Source: Haloactinospora alba
GTDB lineage: Bacteria > Actinomycetota > Actinomycetes > Streptosporangiales > Streptosporangiaceae
Length of the DNA stretch: 64,000 nucleotides
Direction of reading: 5' to 3'
Assembly: GCF_006717075.1 (NCBI RefSeq)
Contig: NZ_VFQC01000003.1
Coordinates: 1 to 64,000, forward strand
Below, in pieces: positions 1-7,729 of the stretch. Both the position numbers and the translations under genes were made by a program. The notes below the pieces were generated by a model, which worked only from the letters and a program-made list of their open reading frames with translations, was not told the origin of the DNA and made no database searches. The stretch's first letter is position 1; the number at the start of each line of letters is the position of its first letter.

Positions 1-192
1 CGGGAGCGGTACGGGAAAGTGGTGGACGTGCTGACCGAACTAGCCAAGGCGCCCAAGGGAACGAAGAAACGGTTCTGCGCCCGGGAAGCCATATACCGGA
101 TTCAGACCGGCGTCACCCAAGACACCGGCACTCTTTGGGAAAACGTCGATCACATCCGCACACTGACGGGAAATATCCCGCCGAACATGTAG
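1..192 (+). CDS. C-terminal part of a prophage protein of unknown function
   Basis: An open frame runs in from the left edge and stops with TAG at 190-192, leaving the last 63 residues. The fragment is mixed charged and hydrophobic (begins RERYGKVVDVLTELAK, ends NIPPNM). It has no membrane segment or motif that I recognise. A perfect stem-loop follows 10 bases after the stop, which supports a real gene end. The gene lies on the plus strand, opposite to the head genes on its right. The start and most of the protein lie outside the window. Confidence 0.5.
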   Translation, partial: RERYGKVVDVLTELAKAPKGTKKRFCAREAIYRIQTGVTQDTGTLWENVDHIRTLTGNIPPNM

Positions 193-202
193 CCGGATTA
201 AC

Positions 203-226
203 GACCCCCCGCTTATGCGGGGGGTC
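203..226 (+). terminator. Perfect 10-bp stem-loop after the partial gene
   Basis: GACCCCCCGC at 203-212 pairs exactly with GCGGGGGGTC at 217-226 around a TTAT loop. It starts 10 bases after the stop codon of the upstream fragment. There is no T-run, as is common for GC-rich actinomycete terminators. Confidence 0.7.
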
Positions 227-253
227 ACCTGCTCCCTGTAGATAGGATTCACC

Positions 254-448
254 ATGGACCAGCCGCTATTCAGCGAATGGGAATGCAGCCAGATTACCGG
301 GCAAACCGATATCTGGGACGCCATAGAAACGACCGAGGAAGAGAAAATCGTTCCACCGGAACTCCCCAACGATGGGAGTCTGTTCGGGCTGCGAGTTACC
401 AGCCACCCTCAGGGCGGCGCACTGTTTGGTGTGGAGGTTGACGGATGA
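254..448 (+). CDS. Small acidic prophage protein, 64 residues, unknown function
   Basis: ATG at 254 has an AGGA about 7 bases upstream. The protein is acidic and glycine-rich toward its C-terminus (ends GALFGVEVDG), with no signal peptide, membrane segment or motif I recognise. Its stop overlaps the start of the next gene (ATGA at 445-448), so the two are translationally coupled. That coupling is the best evidence it is real. It sits in a short plus-strand group beyond the minor capsid gene. Confidence 0.5.
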   Translation: MDQPLFSEWECSQITGQTDIWDAIETTEEEKIVPPELPNDGSLFGLRVTSHPQGGALFGVEVDG

Positions 449-711
449 CCGCGACAATAGAGGGCATGGCCACTGCTGACGTATACCCCACCGCTGTCCG
501 GTACCTCGGTGCCACTCAGGTGGCTGCCGAGATCGGCGTGTCCCGCACCGCTGTCACACAAGCGTTGCGCCGCAACCCCCCAGACAGCGCATCCCCATTC
601 CCGGAACCGGACGCGTTCGTCGGGGACACGCCAGGTTGGGCGCCCGACCGCCTTGGCGAGATCCGGGCGTGGTACGCCACTCCGCGCCAAGGGCGCCGTC
701 AATCCGAGTAG
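445..711 (+). CDS. Small helix-turn-helix protein of the prophage
   Basis: This 88-residue protein has a clear helix-turn-helix pattern around residues 20-42 (LGATQVAAEIGVSRTAVTQAL). It resembles the AlpA/MerR-like DNA-binding proteins common in actinophages, where a tryptophan-rich C-terminal wing (IRAWYATPR) follows. The start overlaps the previous stop by four bases, indicating coupled translation. Its 3' end overlaps the convergent gene 699-884 by 13 bases. A regulatory role is inferred from the fold only, and no target site was found. The downstream ATG at residue 8 (GMATAD) is an alternative start. Confidence 0.65.
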   Translation: MTATIEGMATADVYPTAVRYLGATQVAAEIGVSRTAVTQALRRNPPDSASPFPEPDAFVGDTPGWAPDRLGEIRAWYATPRQGRRQSE

Positions 712-884
712 TCGATCGGGCTCGGTATGACCTCCGCGTACCCCCGCATCCAGAACCGGAATAGGTTTCGGGTGCGGGGATCGTTTGCGTTCGGATCATG
801 CGGGCACGTGGAGCGGCGTCGCCCTTCCTGGGCGGCCTGCTTTCCGTCCTGGTAGGCGCGCACGATGTCTACTGCGACCGACAC
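699..884 (-). CDS. Rmf/CrpP-like small prophage protein
   Basis: The 61-residue protein has the spacing typical of the Rmf/CrpP fold of phage and plasmid proteins: AYQDGKQAAQEG near the start, then CPHD, then WMRGY near the end. Rmf in enterobacteria dimerises ribosomes. Phage relatives of this pattern are mostly uncharacterised, so ribosome binding is only a possibility here. It lies 9 bases beyond the minor capsid gene in the same direction and could be the last cistron of that transcript. It overlaps the convergent HTH gene by 13 bases at the 3' ends. Confidence 0.55.
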   Translation of the reverse strand: MSVAVDIVRAYQDGKQAAQEGRRRSTCPHDPNANDPRTRNLFRFWMRGYAEVIPSPIDYSD

Positions 885-893
885 GCATCCTCC

Positions 894-2822
894 CTACCTG
901 TTGAAGTCGCGGCCCACTTCACCGGTCGGCTGACCAGCTTCGATCTCGGCGATGAAGTCTTCAAAGGTCTGGCGTCCGCTGGCGTCGAAGAACCTCTTAA
1001 GTTCTTCGCTAGCATATTTCTCTACTCGGCTCCGAGGGCCAGAGAACAATGACATCGGATCGATGCCTGCCGCTTCGCCTTGTTGGTTGAGCATGAACCC
1101 GTTCGTCTGCTCTTCCGCTTGCACATAAATCCGTTCGATCATGAGCTTGTACTGCTCACGGGCGATTTCGCGGAAGGGGCGGCGATCCTGCGACGACCGG
1201 TGTTCAGCTACGTACTGCTCTCGGCGGATCGACTCGATACTACGTCCCAACACTTCAGCGGCGGCTTCCTCACGCTCCATGCCCTCGTCTTCAACGAGGC
1301 GTTCTATCTCCGCGTGCTGGGCGTCCTCCTTCGCCTCGCGCTCGCGGCGGCGCTGTTCTGCCTGCTCCTCTCGACGCCGCTCGGCTTCCTCGCGGCGGTC
1401 CATCTCGGCGATAACCGCTTGGACTTGGGGGGAGTCCATGTCCACGCCCGCACCCAGTAGCTCGGACATCCGCGTATCGAGGTCGTCTGCGGAGAGTTGC
1501 GTAAGGTCTTCGGTCGGCTCTGGTTCCTTCAGCTCGGGTTGATCGGGGGTGCGATCCTCGGCCGGCTCGGGCTCCTCCTGGCGGCGCGTATCGGGCCGGA
1601 CCTGTTCGGTTCCCCCATCCAAGGTGGGTTGGGTGTCTGGCCCGATTCCGGTCGCCGCGTCATCGCGTCCGGCCGGTGGTGTGGATCCGGCTCCGGCCTG
1701 CTCGCGGTACCGCAGACGTTTCAGCTCGGGGTTGTCTGCCAGGTGCTCGCGTAGCTGTTTCTGCTTACGCCGCACTTTCGCGTTCGCGGCACGTTTGGCG
1801 TCCTCGGTGAACGCGGCGGCACGCTCTTCCTTGGCCTTGCGGATGTCGCGCTCAATCGAGCGCTGTTTCATCCGTGCCCGGTAGGCGTCGGGATCCTGCC
1901 CGCGCGGCTCGGGAATCTGGGTGACGCCGGGCAGGTAGGCGCTGACCGAGTGACGACAGTTCGGGTGGAACAATCCGGCCGCGCGCGCTTCGGCGAGCGT
2001 CCCGGCCACGGTGACGGCTACCGGTTCCTCAGTGAGGGTGTGGGCAATGTCGATTTCCCCGGTCGGACCATCATCGGCTCGTCGAAGTACAGCACCCTCC
2101 CACGGGCGGCATAAGGGGCACTCTTGCCCGTGGTCTGACACGTACACGAAGCCGATACCGATGCTGGCGAGCCGGTCAGTTTGCCCTTCGACCGCAGCAC
2201 GGGCGCTAGCCGTGCGGGTCGCCATTTCCACGTAGGAATGCAGTCGCCATGTCCGGCCGCTCTTGGCCGTAAATCCCGTAATGCCGCGCTTCACGAGCGC
2301 TGACCACGCGGCTTGTGTGGCCTCCCGGCGCGACTGTCCCCCGGCGAGCATCCGCGCGGACGCGCCCGCGACCACCTCCCGGTAGGCGTCCAGCGCGTCC
2401 CGGAGAACGTTCTTCACCTTGTCGCCGATGTCCTTAATGAGCCGCTCCGCCAGAGCTTCAATCGCGCCGGTCTGTGGCACCTGTTCGCGGGCTTCCTCGG
2501 CTGCCTCCCCGATACCGGATCCGGGAAGTAGCCCATCGGGGATGTCGGACAGGGCGGACCGGTTGCCGAGTCTCCACGATCGGGCAATCGAGTCGCGAAG
2601 CTGCTGGGATCCGTCGGCTTCAAGCGAGGCTTGGATGGACTCGACCGACTTCCGAAGCTTGCCGATTGCCTCCATCCGCTGGTCTCCTAGCTCAGCGGTC
2701 GGCGCTCCGGGGTATTCCTCCAGGTGCCGGGTTATGCGCCGCGTGACGGCGAGTTCGGCTTCTCGGTAGATCCTGCTGACTTGTTGAACTATCGCTTCGA
2801 TGTTGTCGGGATCGACCGCCAC
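894..2822 (-). CDS. Phage minor capsid protein (MuF / minor capsid 2 type)
   Basis: The 642-residue protein follows the portal gene by three bases, the usual place for a minor head protein injected or bound at the portal vertex. Residues about 200-300 carry the Cys/His pattern of the family (HGQECPLCRPWEG, later LFHPNCRHS). The second half is very rich in charged residues (long Glu/Arg/Gln runs, about 310-560) and is probably coiled coil, and the C-terminal 80 residues look folded again. The family is thought to take part in head morphogenesis. The length is longer than most relatives because of the charged middle. No fused toxin domain is evident at the C-terminus. Confidence 0.8.
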   Translation of the reverse strand: MAVDPDNIEAIVQQVSRIYREAELAVTRRITRHLEEYPGAPTAELGDQRMEAIGKLRKSVESIQASLEADGSQQLRDSIARSWRLGNRSALSDIPDGLLPGSGIGEAAEEAREQVPQTGAIEALAERLIKDIGDKVKNVLRDALDAYREVVAGASARMLAGGQSRREATQAAWSALVKRGITGFTAKSGRTWRLHSYVEMATRTASARAAVEGQTDRLASIGIGFVYVSDHGQECPLCRPWEGAVLRRADDGPTGEIDIAHTLTEEPVAVTVAGTLAEARAAGLFHPNCRHSVSAYLPGVTQIPEPRGQDPDAYRARMKQRSIERDIRKAKEERAAAFTEDAKRAANAKVRRKQKQLREHLADNPELKRLRYREQAGAGSTPPAGRDDAATGIGPDTQPTLDGGTEQVRPDTRRQEEPEPAEDRTPDQPELKEPEPTEDLTQLSADDLDTRMSELLGAGVDMDSPQVQAVIAEMDRREEAERRREEQAEQRRREREAKEDAQHAEIERLVEDEGMEREEAAAEVLGRSIESIRREQYVAEHRSSQDRRPFREIAREQYKLMIERIYVQAEEQTNGFMLNQQGEAAGIDPMSLFSGPRSRVEKYASEELKRFFDASGRQTFEDFIAEIEAGQPTGEVGRDFNR

Positions 2823-2825
2823 GGG

Positions 2826-4370
2826 TCACCCCCCGTCGGCGTTCTCCGCGAGACCAGTGGAAGCGAGTTCGGACGCCTCGGCGAACGGATCCGCTTCGCT
2901 GGTTTGCTCGGCACGGATCCGCTCGACCTCCTCGGACACTGCGGCTTCGTCCCAGTCCGGATGGAGCATGGCAACCTTCGTGCGCACGCTCGCTGCCTCA
3001 GCGTTGGCGATGCCGGTCAAGGTCCGCGAGAGCGCCTCAGGGTCGGGCGTCACCGCGTCCGGCCACTCGATAGCGGGCCGCTCGGGCGTCACACCGGATT
3101 CAAACACCTCACGGTCTACGGCAAGCAGCGCTTCCACGAGTTGGGCGAGCGCGGACTTCCAGTAGCCGATTTTGCGTGCCCTGGTCTGGTAGGTCCGCCG
3201 TTCGCGAGCATGGACCTCGGTAGCGGTGACCGCCTGTCCGTCGCCCTGTTCGCCGAACGTGGAGGCGGAATAACCGGCGCCTCGGATGATCTGGGTCGCT
3301 AGCTCTGTGACCGTCCGGGCGTGCTGTTCAACCCGAATCTCGGGCTGAACGAGCTGAACCATGCTGCTGGGGCTCGTGTCGGTTCCGGGCAGCATCTCCA
3401 GACCGGTGAATAGCTCTTGCTCAGCGTCGAACCACGCGCCCTTGCCCGCGCCCTGGTCCTGTAGCAGAGCGTTGGGAACGACCGCGCGGGCCTTGGCCAA
3501 CCGGTGCTCGCGCGCCCAGCTCGACCAAATTTCATCGAGCTGGTCCATAAGCTGCTCTACGCCCGCGTAGTCGCTTCGTCCCAGCGGCGACCCGCGTAGC
3601 AACCGGTTCGGCCTGACGTTGGGAACGTACACGGCAGCCAGCCCCGGGGCGCCGGTCGGGATCGCTCCGTCAGCGTCCACCTGGTCGGCGAGCATCTCGG
3701 TCTCGGGTCGGTCGTCCAGCGGCACCGGACGTCCGAGCTTGTCTCGGGTGCCCTGGTAGAGGCCGTGATAGACGGTTCCCGGCTCGTGGCGTTCGAGGTG
3801 TCGCCAGACCTGTCCGTGATCGTCGGTGAGCACTCGCCAGAACGTGACCGCGCTCAACCTGCCATGCGTCCACTCGGGAGCGGCACAGTCCGGCGTGATC
3901 GCGTCCACGAGCGGAACACCGGCCACGCTGGTATCCCACGACACGCGTAGGTACACGCCCCCGTAGGCCGCGCACACCTCGGCTGCTTCCAAGAGTGTGG
4001 CGTGTAGGTCGGCTTCCTCAGTGATCTCGTCGAGCCGTTCTTGGGAACCGACGGTGATCGCGGGAAGCTCTTCAAACAGCAGTTGCGCTGAGGCTTCGGC
4101 AATGTCTGAGGCGAGCGGCACGTGTAGCCGCGAAGGCGCTTGCCCCGGTGTGGGCTGTCCCCAGAACCAGCGGACCACAGCCGACCACGCCCGTCCGAGA
4201 ACGCCCGTGCGACCGTGGTCGCGGTAGAAGTCGTGCCCGCCGACAGCACCCCCGTATACCCGAGACAGTTCCTCGGGATCTCCCGAGTACCAAGCGGACC
4301 AGGCGTCGTACAGCTCGCGCGGACGCTGGGTGTCGTGCGGGGGCCACGGCTGGTCTTGTGTGGGAAGCAC
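2826..4370 (-). CDS. Phage portal protein (SPP1 gp6-like)
   Basis: The 514-residue protein lies between the terminase and the minor capsid gene, which is the standard order. Its sequence has the features of the SPP1 gp6-like portal family: an N-terminal wing, a central stem region, and the long helix with REHRLAKARAVVPN and the following segment rich in EQELFTGLEML. Portals form the dodecameric ring through which terminase pumps DNA and to which the neck attaches. The length is in the usual 450-520 residue range, so the gene appears intact. The last residues (ENADGG) run to within three bases of the next start. Confidence 0.85.
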   Translation of the reverse strand: MLPTQDQPWPPHDTQRPRELYDAWSAWYSGDPEELSRVYGGAVGGHDFYRDHGRTGVLGRAWSAVVRWFWGQPTPGQAPSRLHVPLASDIAEASAQLLFEELPAITVGSQERLDEITEEADLHATLLEAAEVCAAYGGVYLRVSWDTSVAGVPLVDAITPDCAAPEWTHGRLSAVTFWRVLTDDHGQVWRHLERHEPGTVYHGLYQGTRDKLGRPVPLDDRPETEMLADQVDADGAIPTGAPGLAAVYVPNVRPNRLLRGSPLGRSDYAGVEQLMDQLDEIWSSWAREHRLAKARAVVPNALLQDQGAGKGAWFDAEQELFTGLEMLPGTDTSPSSMVQLVQPEIRVEQHARTVTELATQIIRGAGYSASTFGEQGDGQAVTATEVHARERRTYQTRARKIGYWKSALAQLVEALLAVDREVFESGVTPERPAIEWPDAVTPDPEALSRTLTGIANAEAASVRTKVAMLHPDWDEAAVSEEVERIRAEQTSEADPFAEASELASTGLAENADGG

Positions 4371-4405
4371 CGGGTCACCTCCTCACGGTGTGGGCGGCTA
4401 CAGCC

Positions 4406-4594
4406 TCACGTGTCCAGTGCGGCCCTCACGGCCGCGTCCTTGGACTCCAACAGCTTGCGCAGCGCCGTGGAGGTCTCCGGCCCGGCGGGCAGGGTGTCGG
4501 CGAGGTGGCGGGCAAGCTCGGCGAAAGGCCGGCTGACTTCCTGGAGGTGCTCGGGAAGATGTTCATAGGCGAAGTAGCGCAGGATCGGAGTCAT
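4406..4594 (-). CDS. Small phage helical protein, Acb2/Tad1-hairpin-like candidate
   Basis: The 62-residue protein overlaps the 3' end of the terminase gene by 32 bases and precedes the portal gene. It belongs to a common small phage family with the pattern F-x-Y near the N-terminus, PFAELA in the middle, and ALRKLLESKDAAVRA at the end. That layout (two helices, the second ending in an AL..L..A...A.A pattern) resembles my recollection of the hairpin domain of Acb2-type anti-CBASS proteins, which sequester cyclic nucleotide signals. The resemblance is by eye and short, so the anti-defence role is a hypothesis. That it is a real gene is well supported by coupling and family recurrence. Confidence 0.6.
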   Translation of the reverse strand: MTPILRYFAYEHLPEHLQEVSRPFAELARHLADTLPAGPETSTALRKLLESKDAAVRAALDT

Positions 4595-5879
4595 GGGGTG
4601 CTCCTAGGTGGTGACGGTCATGGTTGGTCAGGTGGGCTCGCCACAGCGCTTCGGTGGTGGCAAGGGCGTAGCGGGCAGCGTCTAGCGAGTGGTCCGCTAT
4701 CTTGAGCGGTTTGTCTTCGCCCTTCTCGGTGGCCTCGTCGTCCCAGCTGTAACCGGGAGCTTCGTTGATGAACCCGGTGCACCGGTCGGACACGAGGAGT
4801 CGCTGTTCGGCGAGCAGCGTCGCCGTGAGACTGATCCCACGTAGGACGTCGTTGTCCGCGCTCGCGGACGTGAGCCCGTCGCGGTGGAGCTGAAGCCGCA
4901 TGCTCGCGGCTGACGGATCGACAACAACCCATTCGGGCCGCATGTCGGGCTGTTCGGGTAGGTGGGGTTGGTCGAGCCAGTCCCGCAACCGCGCGGAGAG
5001 CTGCCCGTCCGTGAGCCGCGATGCGCCCGCCCGGGGGTCGTGCCGCCATTCGTCCACGAGGTACAACCGGCCATCCTCTCCGAGAGCGAGCAGCAGGGCG
5101 GCGGTGGCGTTCGTGGTGCCATAGTCGAGTCCGAGGGTGAGCACGCGCCGCATGCGAGGAAGCGAGGCCCATGGGATGACATGGGTTGCCGGGTCCCACA
5201 TGTCATAGACCGCGCCCTCAGCCGCAACCCACTCGCCAGCGATGAACCGCCGATGCCATAGCCCGGTGAACTCTGCGCGTTTCTGCTGGACATACTCGCC
5301 AGACAGGGCGGGATTGTCGTCCATGGTGAAGTGCCAGTACCGCCAGTGCGGCAACTCCGCGCGCTTGTCGAGAAACTTCGTCTTCAACCAGTGGGCGGGC
5401 GAGTCGGGGTTGGTGGTGCCGAACAACTTCGCGCCGTCCACACTCATGCGCCCGAGCAGCTGCGTGAAGAACTCTTCCGGTAGGACCGTGACCTCGTCGC
5501 AGTAGGCGCCCGCGACGGTCATTCCCCGCAAGGTCTTCTCAGCCTTGCTGTCGGACGCGCCGATCACGTGGATCCGACGCCCGAGAATGGCCGCCGTAGG
5601 CGCTCCGGAGGTGTAGGACACGTGATCGGTGATGCTGCCGAACAGTGCGGGATCCTGTAGTGGCCCCATGATGTTGCGGCTGATCGTCTCCCGAGTCCTG
5701 CCGGTGATGAGCAGTTCTCCACCGCGCGGGGCGTCGGCGACGAACATCAACCAGGCGAGTAGGGACGCGATAGTTTTCCCGGAGCGGATCGCGCCGTCCC
5801 AGACGTTGACCGCTGCGGTTGATTCCGCGATGGAGCCGAGCTGTTTCCGGCTTAGGGGCAGCGTGTTGAGCACGATCAC
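4563..5879 (-). CDS. terL: Terminase large subunit
   Basis: This is the DNA-packaging motor with ATPase and headful or site-specific nuclease domains. Walker A is GAIRSGKT at residues 29-36. The Walker B region is AGAYCDE at about 123-129. A coupling-type motif, FGTTNPDSP, follows. The C-terminal nuclease has the acidic motif GLDYGTTNATA and a second acidic site in VVDPSAAS. The 438-residue length is normal. The gene sits between terS and the portal gene, as expected. ATG at 5879 starts just after the motif-poor 72-base gap to terS. Confidence 0.92.
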   Translation of the reverse strand: MIVLNTLPLSRKQLGSIAESTAAVNVWDGAIRSGKTIASLLAWLMFVADAPRGGELLITGRTRETISRNIMGPLQDPALFGSITDHVSYTSGAPTAAILGRRIHVIGASDSKAEKTLRGMTVAGAYCDEVTVLPEEFFTQLLGRMSVDGAKLFGTTNPDSPAHWLKTKFLDKRAELPHWRYWHFTMDDNPALSGEYVQQKRAEFTGLWHRRFIAGEWVAAEGAVYDMWDPATHVIPWASLPRMRRVLTLGLDYGTTNATAALLLALGEDGRLYLVDEWRHDPRAGASRLTDGQLSARLRDWLDQPHLPEQPDMRPEWVVVDPSAASMRLQLHRDGLTSASADNDVLRGISLTATLLAEQRLLVSDRCTGFINEAPGYSWDDEATEKGEDKPLKIADHSLDAARYALATTEALWRAHLTNHDRHHLGAPHDSDPALLRL

Positions 5880-5951
5880 CCCTCAAAGACCGTGCCCGAA
5901 ATGACCGTTTCTGGCTTCTGATAAGCAAAAGTTACCGGAAGTCAGAAAGCG

Positions 5952-6473
5952 CTAGTCCGACGGTTCATTCTGAGAGTCGGCACCGTTCTGCCACGTCTGG
6001 CGAATGCCCTCCGCGAGACGCGACAGCATCGAAGCCGCATCGTCGGAACCGGTCGAAGCGTCCACGCTTTCCAGCTTGACCGCGTGCTGTGTGGCGTGCC
6101 CGGCCGCTTGGATCAGAGCGCGCACGTCCTGGGGCGGTAGATCATCAGCGGTCCACTGCACGAGCTTCCCGGCCGACACCTCGGACCGCTCGTGCTCGGT
6201 CCGGTCGAGCCGGTCGAGCTGATGGGATGCGTGTTCGTAGAGCCGGGAGACGATCTCCGCGCGGCGCGCGGCGTTGTCGGCCACACGCGCGCGCGTCGCG
6301 TGGGCGGTCTGCGTCCGGTCGAACGCGTCTTCGTTGCCGTTCTCTTGAGCGACCTTCGCAACGGTACTAGGGGACACCCCATGCTCGCGGGAAATGGCGT
6401 TGCGGCTCTTGGTTCCGCTGTCGATGTCCGCCAGGATCGCGGCGCGCTTATCGTCATTGATGGGCGGGGGCAT
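5952..6473 (-). CDS. terS: Terminase small subunit
   Basis: The open frame extends much further upstream, but the ATG at 6473 has a strong GGGGGTGA site directly before it and starts with a DNA-binding domain (MPPPINDDKRAAIL, then ISREHGVSPSTVAKVAQ at about 27-43). The 173-residue protein then has a helical oligomerisation region containing YEHASHQLDRLDRTEHERSEV. Small terminases recognise the packaging site and load the large subunit, and the position directly before terL supports this. The TGA of the upstream small gene ends two bases from this start, so translation is coupled. Confidence 0.8.
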   Translation of the reverse strand: MPPPINDDKRAAILADIDSGTKSRNAISREHGVSPSTVAKVAQENGNEDAFDRTQTAHATRARVADNAARRAEIVSRLYEHASHQLDRLDRTEHERSEVSAGKLVQWTADDLPPQDVRALIQAAGHATQHAVKLESVDASTGSDDAASMLSRLAEGIRQTWQNGADSQNEPSD

Positions 6474-6474
6474 G

Positions 6475-6690
6475 TCACCCCCTGGTTGCGGCGACGAGAA
6501 CGGTCCCGCGCGTGCGGGGCCACCGGTTCGGATCGATGAATCCTCGTTCCCGAGCGGTTGATACTGGCATTTCCCGTACAACGTCGGGGGAACGTCCGAG
6601 CGCGAATGTGAGCCGGTCGAGAATGTTGGTGCGGTCGCCGGTGTCGCCGCGCGGGATGATTGCGGCGGCGGTGCGGTAATCGGGGGGCAT
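6475..6690 (-). CDS. Small prophage protein upstream of terS, unknown function
   Basis: The 71-residue frame starts at ATG 6690 behind a GGGGGGTGA ribosome site. It ends with TGA at 6475-6477, one base before the terS start, a tight arrangement that supports a real gene. The product is basic and has no membrane segment (RGDTGDRTNILDRLTFALG near the middle). I do not recognise the family. It could contribute to packaging given its place in the transcript, but that is inference from position alone. Confidence 0.5.
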   Translation of the reverse strand: MPPDYRTAAAIIPRGDTGDRTNILDRLTFALGRSPDVVREMPVSTARERGFIDPNRWPRTRGTVLVAATRG

Positions 6691-6706
6691 TTCACCCCCC
6701 CGGTCC

Positions 6707-6988
6707 CTACTGAGACGAGATTATGGAAATAATAATGAACGGCCCGAGTACGGCGAAGAATCCGTTCAGCACGGTTCCGGTCACAGCCATGCCGCGCCCG
6801 GAGCGGGTGCCGCTTGCCCCGGTGTGGCGTATGCCGACGATTCCGAGGATGAGTCCCACCAGGCAGGGGATGTAGAGCATAAACAGGCAGACCAAGTTCC
6901 CGAGCCCCAATATGAGGGATGCGATGGCGGGTCCGCTCGTCTGCCGTGGCGCAGCGTGCGGAGGGACCGGGGGGTGAGCATGGGTCAT
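6707..6988 (-). CDS. DUF4190-type small membrane protein
   Basis: Starting at ATG 6988, which has AGGAG at the right distance, the protein has 93 residues. It has a proline/histidine-rich cytoplasmic N-terminus (MTHAHPPVPPHAAP), then two membrane segments: about 21-52 with GLGNLVCLFMLYIP, and about 68-90 ending FIIISIISSQ. The GRGMAV turn between them is typical of DUF4190 proteins, which are common on actinomycete chromosomes and of unknown function. In a prophage, such a protein may alter the host envelope. The reading frame continues upstream without a ribosome site, so the shorter start was chosen. Confidence 0.65.
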   Translation of the reverse strand: MTHAHPPVPPHAAPRQTSGPAIASLILGLGNLVCLFMLYIPCLVGLILGIVGIRHTGASGTRSGRGMAVTGTVLNGFFAVLGPFIIISIISSQ

Positions 6989-7124
6989 GCGAACTCCTAT
7001 TGGTGGGAGAGTCCCAGGATAGAAGAAACGTATCCCCCGACAGTCCCGGATGCGTTCCGTTGGCCACTTTCGGCCATCATGTAAACCATGCCCACGGTTA
7101 CGCGTCGTGTGCCGGTCGGACATG

Positions 7125-7151
7125 AAAATGCCCGACCGGTGGCCGGGCATT
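7125..7151 (-). terminator. Stem-loop with T-run, minus strand
   Basis: AATGCCCG at 7127-7134 pairs with CGGGCATT at 7144-7151. On the minus strand the stem is followed by TTTTC. It ends the transcript of the small membrane gene 7242-7424 before the DUF4190 gene. Confidence 0.65.
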
Positions 7152-7241
7152 CGTGTGTTGATGCTTCCTAGTGTGACATTCTCGTCAGTGGAACGCAAGG
7201 AAAGGCGAGTTTTTCTAGATCTTTCCAGGAAACGTCATGTT

Positions 7242-7424
7242 CTACCTCTTGTAGTAGAGGTACACTCCGATATCGAATGCCACACCGATCAGTATCACGA
7301 TTGCTCCTACGACCGAGTACCACACGGGGAAAGCGTCGAACACTACTCCTCGGATCGTGGTGATGATGGCCACAGGAAGACTGATGTTGAGCACGACCAG
7401 GGCGACGCGCAGTAGGAGCGGCAT
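7242..7424 (-). CDS. Small two-helix membrane protein of the prophage
   Basis: The 60-residue protein begins at ATG 7424 behind a perfect AGGAGG. It consists almost entirely of two hydrophobic stretches (LLLRVALVVLNISLPVAIIT and YSVVGAIVILIGVAFDIGVY) joined by a short loop, ending in the basic tail YYKR. Size and topology would fit a holin or a superinfection-exclusion protein. No endolysin is next to it in the window, so neither role is shown. It is flanked by two hairpins and therefore looks like a separate small unit. Confidence 0.65.
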   Translation of the reverse strand: MPLLLRVALVVLNISLPVAIITTIRGVVFDAFPVWYSVVGAIVILIGVAFDIGVYLYYKR

Positions 7425-7470
7425 GGTTCCTCCTTGTGAGGTTGGGTGTTGGTGCGTAAAGTAGGAGGTC

Positions 7471-7501
7471 GGGACCGGGGTAGTTTGGTTACCCCGGTCC
7501 C
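7471..7501 (-). terminator. Perfect 12-bp stem-loop, minus strand
   Basis: GGGACCGGGGTA at 7471-7482 pairs exactly with TACCCCGGTCCC at 7490-7501 around a 7-base loop. It starts five bases after the stop of the 44-residue gene at 7506 and separates it from the next small membrane gene. Confidence 0.75.
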
Positions 7502-7505
7502 TTGG

Positions 7506-7640
7506 TTACTTCTTACGATGGCGGCCTATCGCATGCTTTCCCTTCGGCTTCTTCACCTGCGCCCGGAGAGTAAGGACTCCCGTGAGGGTTGAGATGAGAA
7601 TGAGGAAGAGCGAAGCGATGCTGATGAGGAATTCCACCAT
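7506..7640 (-). CDS. Very small single-span membrane protein, 44 residues
   Basis: On the minus strand, ATG at 7640 is preceded by GAGGAGGTGA at ideal spacing, and the frame ends with TAA at 7506-7508, right before a perfect hairpin. The product starts MVEFLISIASLFLILIST, one membrane-spanning segment, and ends in a very basic tail (KKPKGKHAIGRHRKK). This topology, a short hydrophobic helix with a positively charged cytoplasmic tail, occurs in small holin-like and stress peptides. The function is unknown. The strong ribosome site and terminator make it a convincing gene despite its size. Confidence 0.65.
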   Translation of the reverse strand: MVEFLISIASLFLILISTLTGVLTLRAQVKKPKGKHAIGRHRKK

Positions 7641-7681
7641 ATCGAGAAGATCACCTCCTCTCTATTTTGTTGTACTTCCAT

Positions 7682-7722
7682 TGTAGCGGGTACCCGCTAC
7701 ATGTAAAGGGTGTCAGCTACAC
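7682..7722 (+). promoter_or_regulatory. Palindromic operator candidate before HTH gene
   Basis: TGTAGCGGGTACCCGCTACA at 7682-7701 is a perfect 20-bp palindrome. A related half-site, TGTCAGCTACAC, follows at 7711-7722, placing the two GCTACA elements 20 bases (two helical turns) apart. The HTH gene starts eight bases later, with no evident ribosome site, so the site probably overlaps its promoter and may be its own operator. Confidence 0.6.
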
Positions 7723-7729
7723 TTTTTCT

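Noticed and set aside
5952-7067. 371-residue open frame covering terS and upstream sequence
   Set aside because: Only the last 173 residues look like a protein. A strong ribosome site marks ATG 6473, and other small genes with their own sites occupy the upstream part in other frames.
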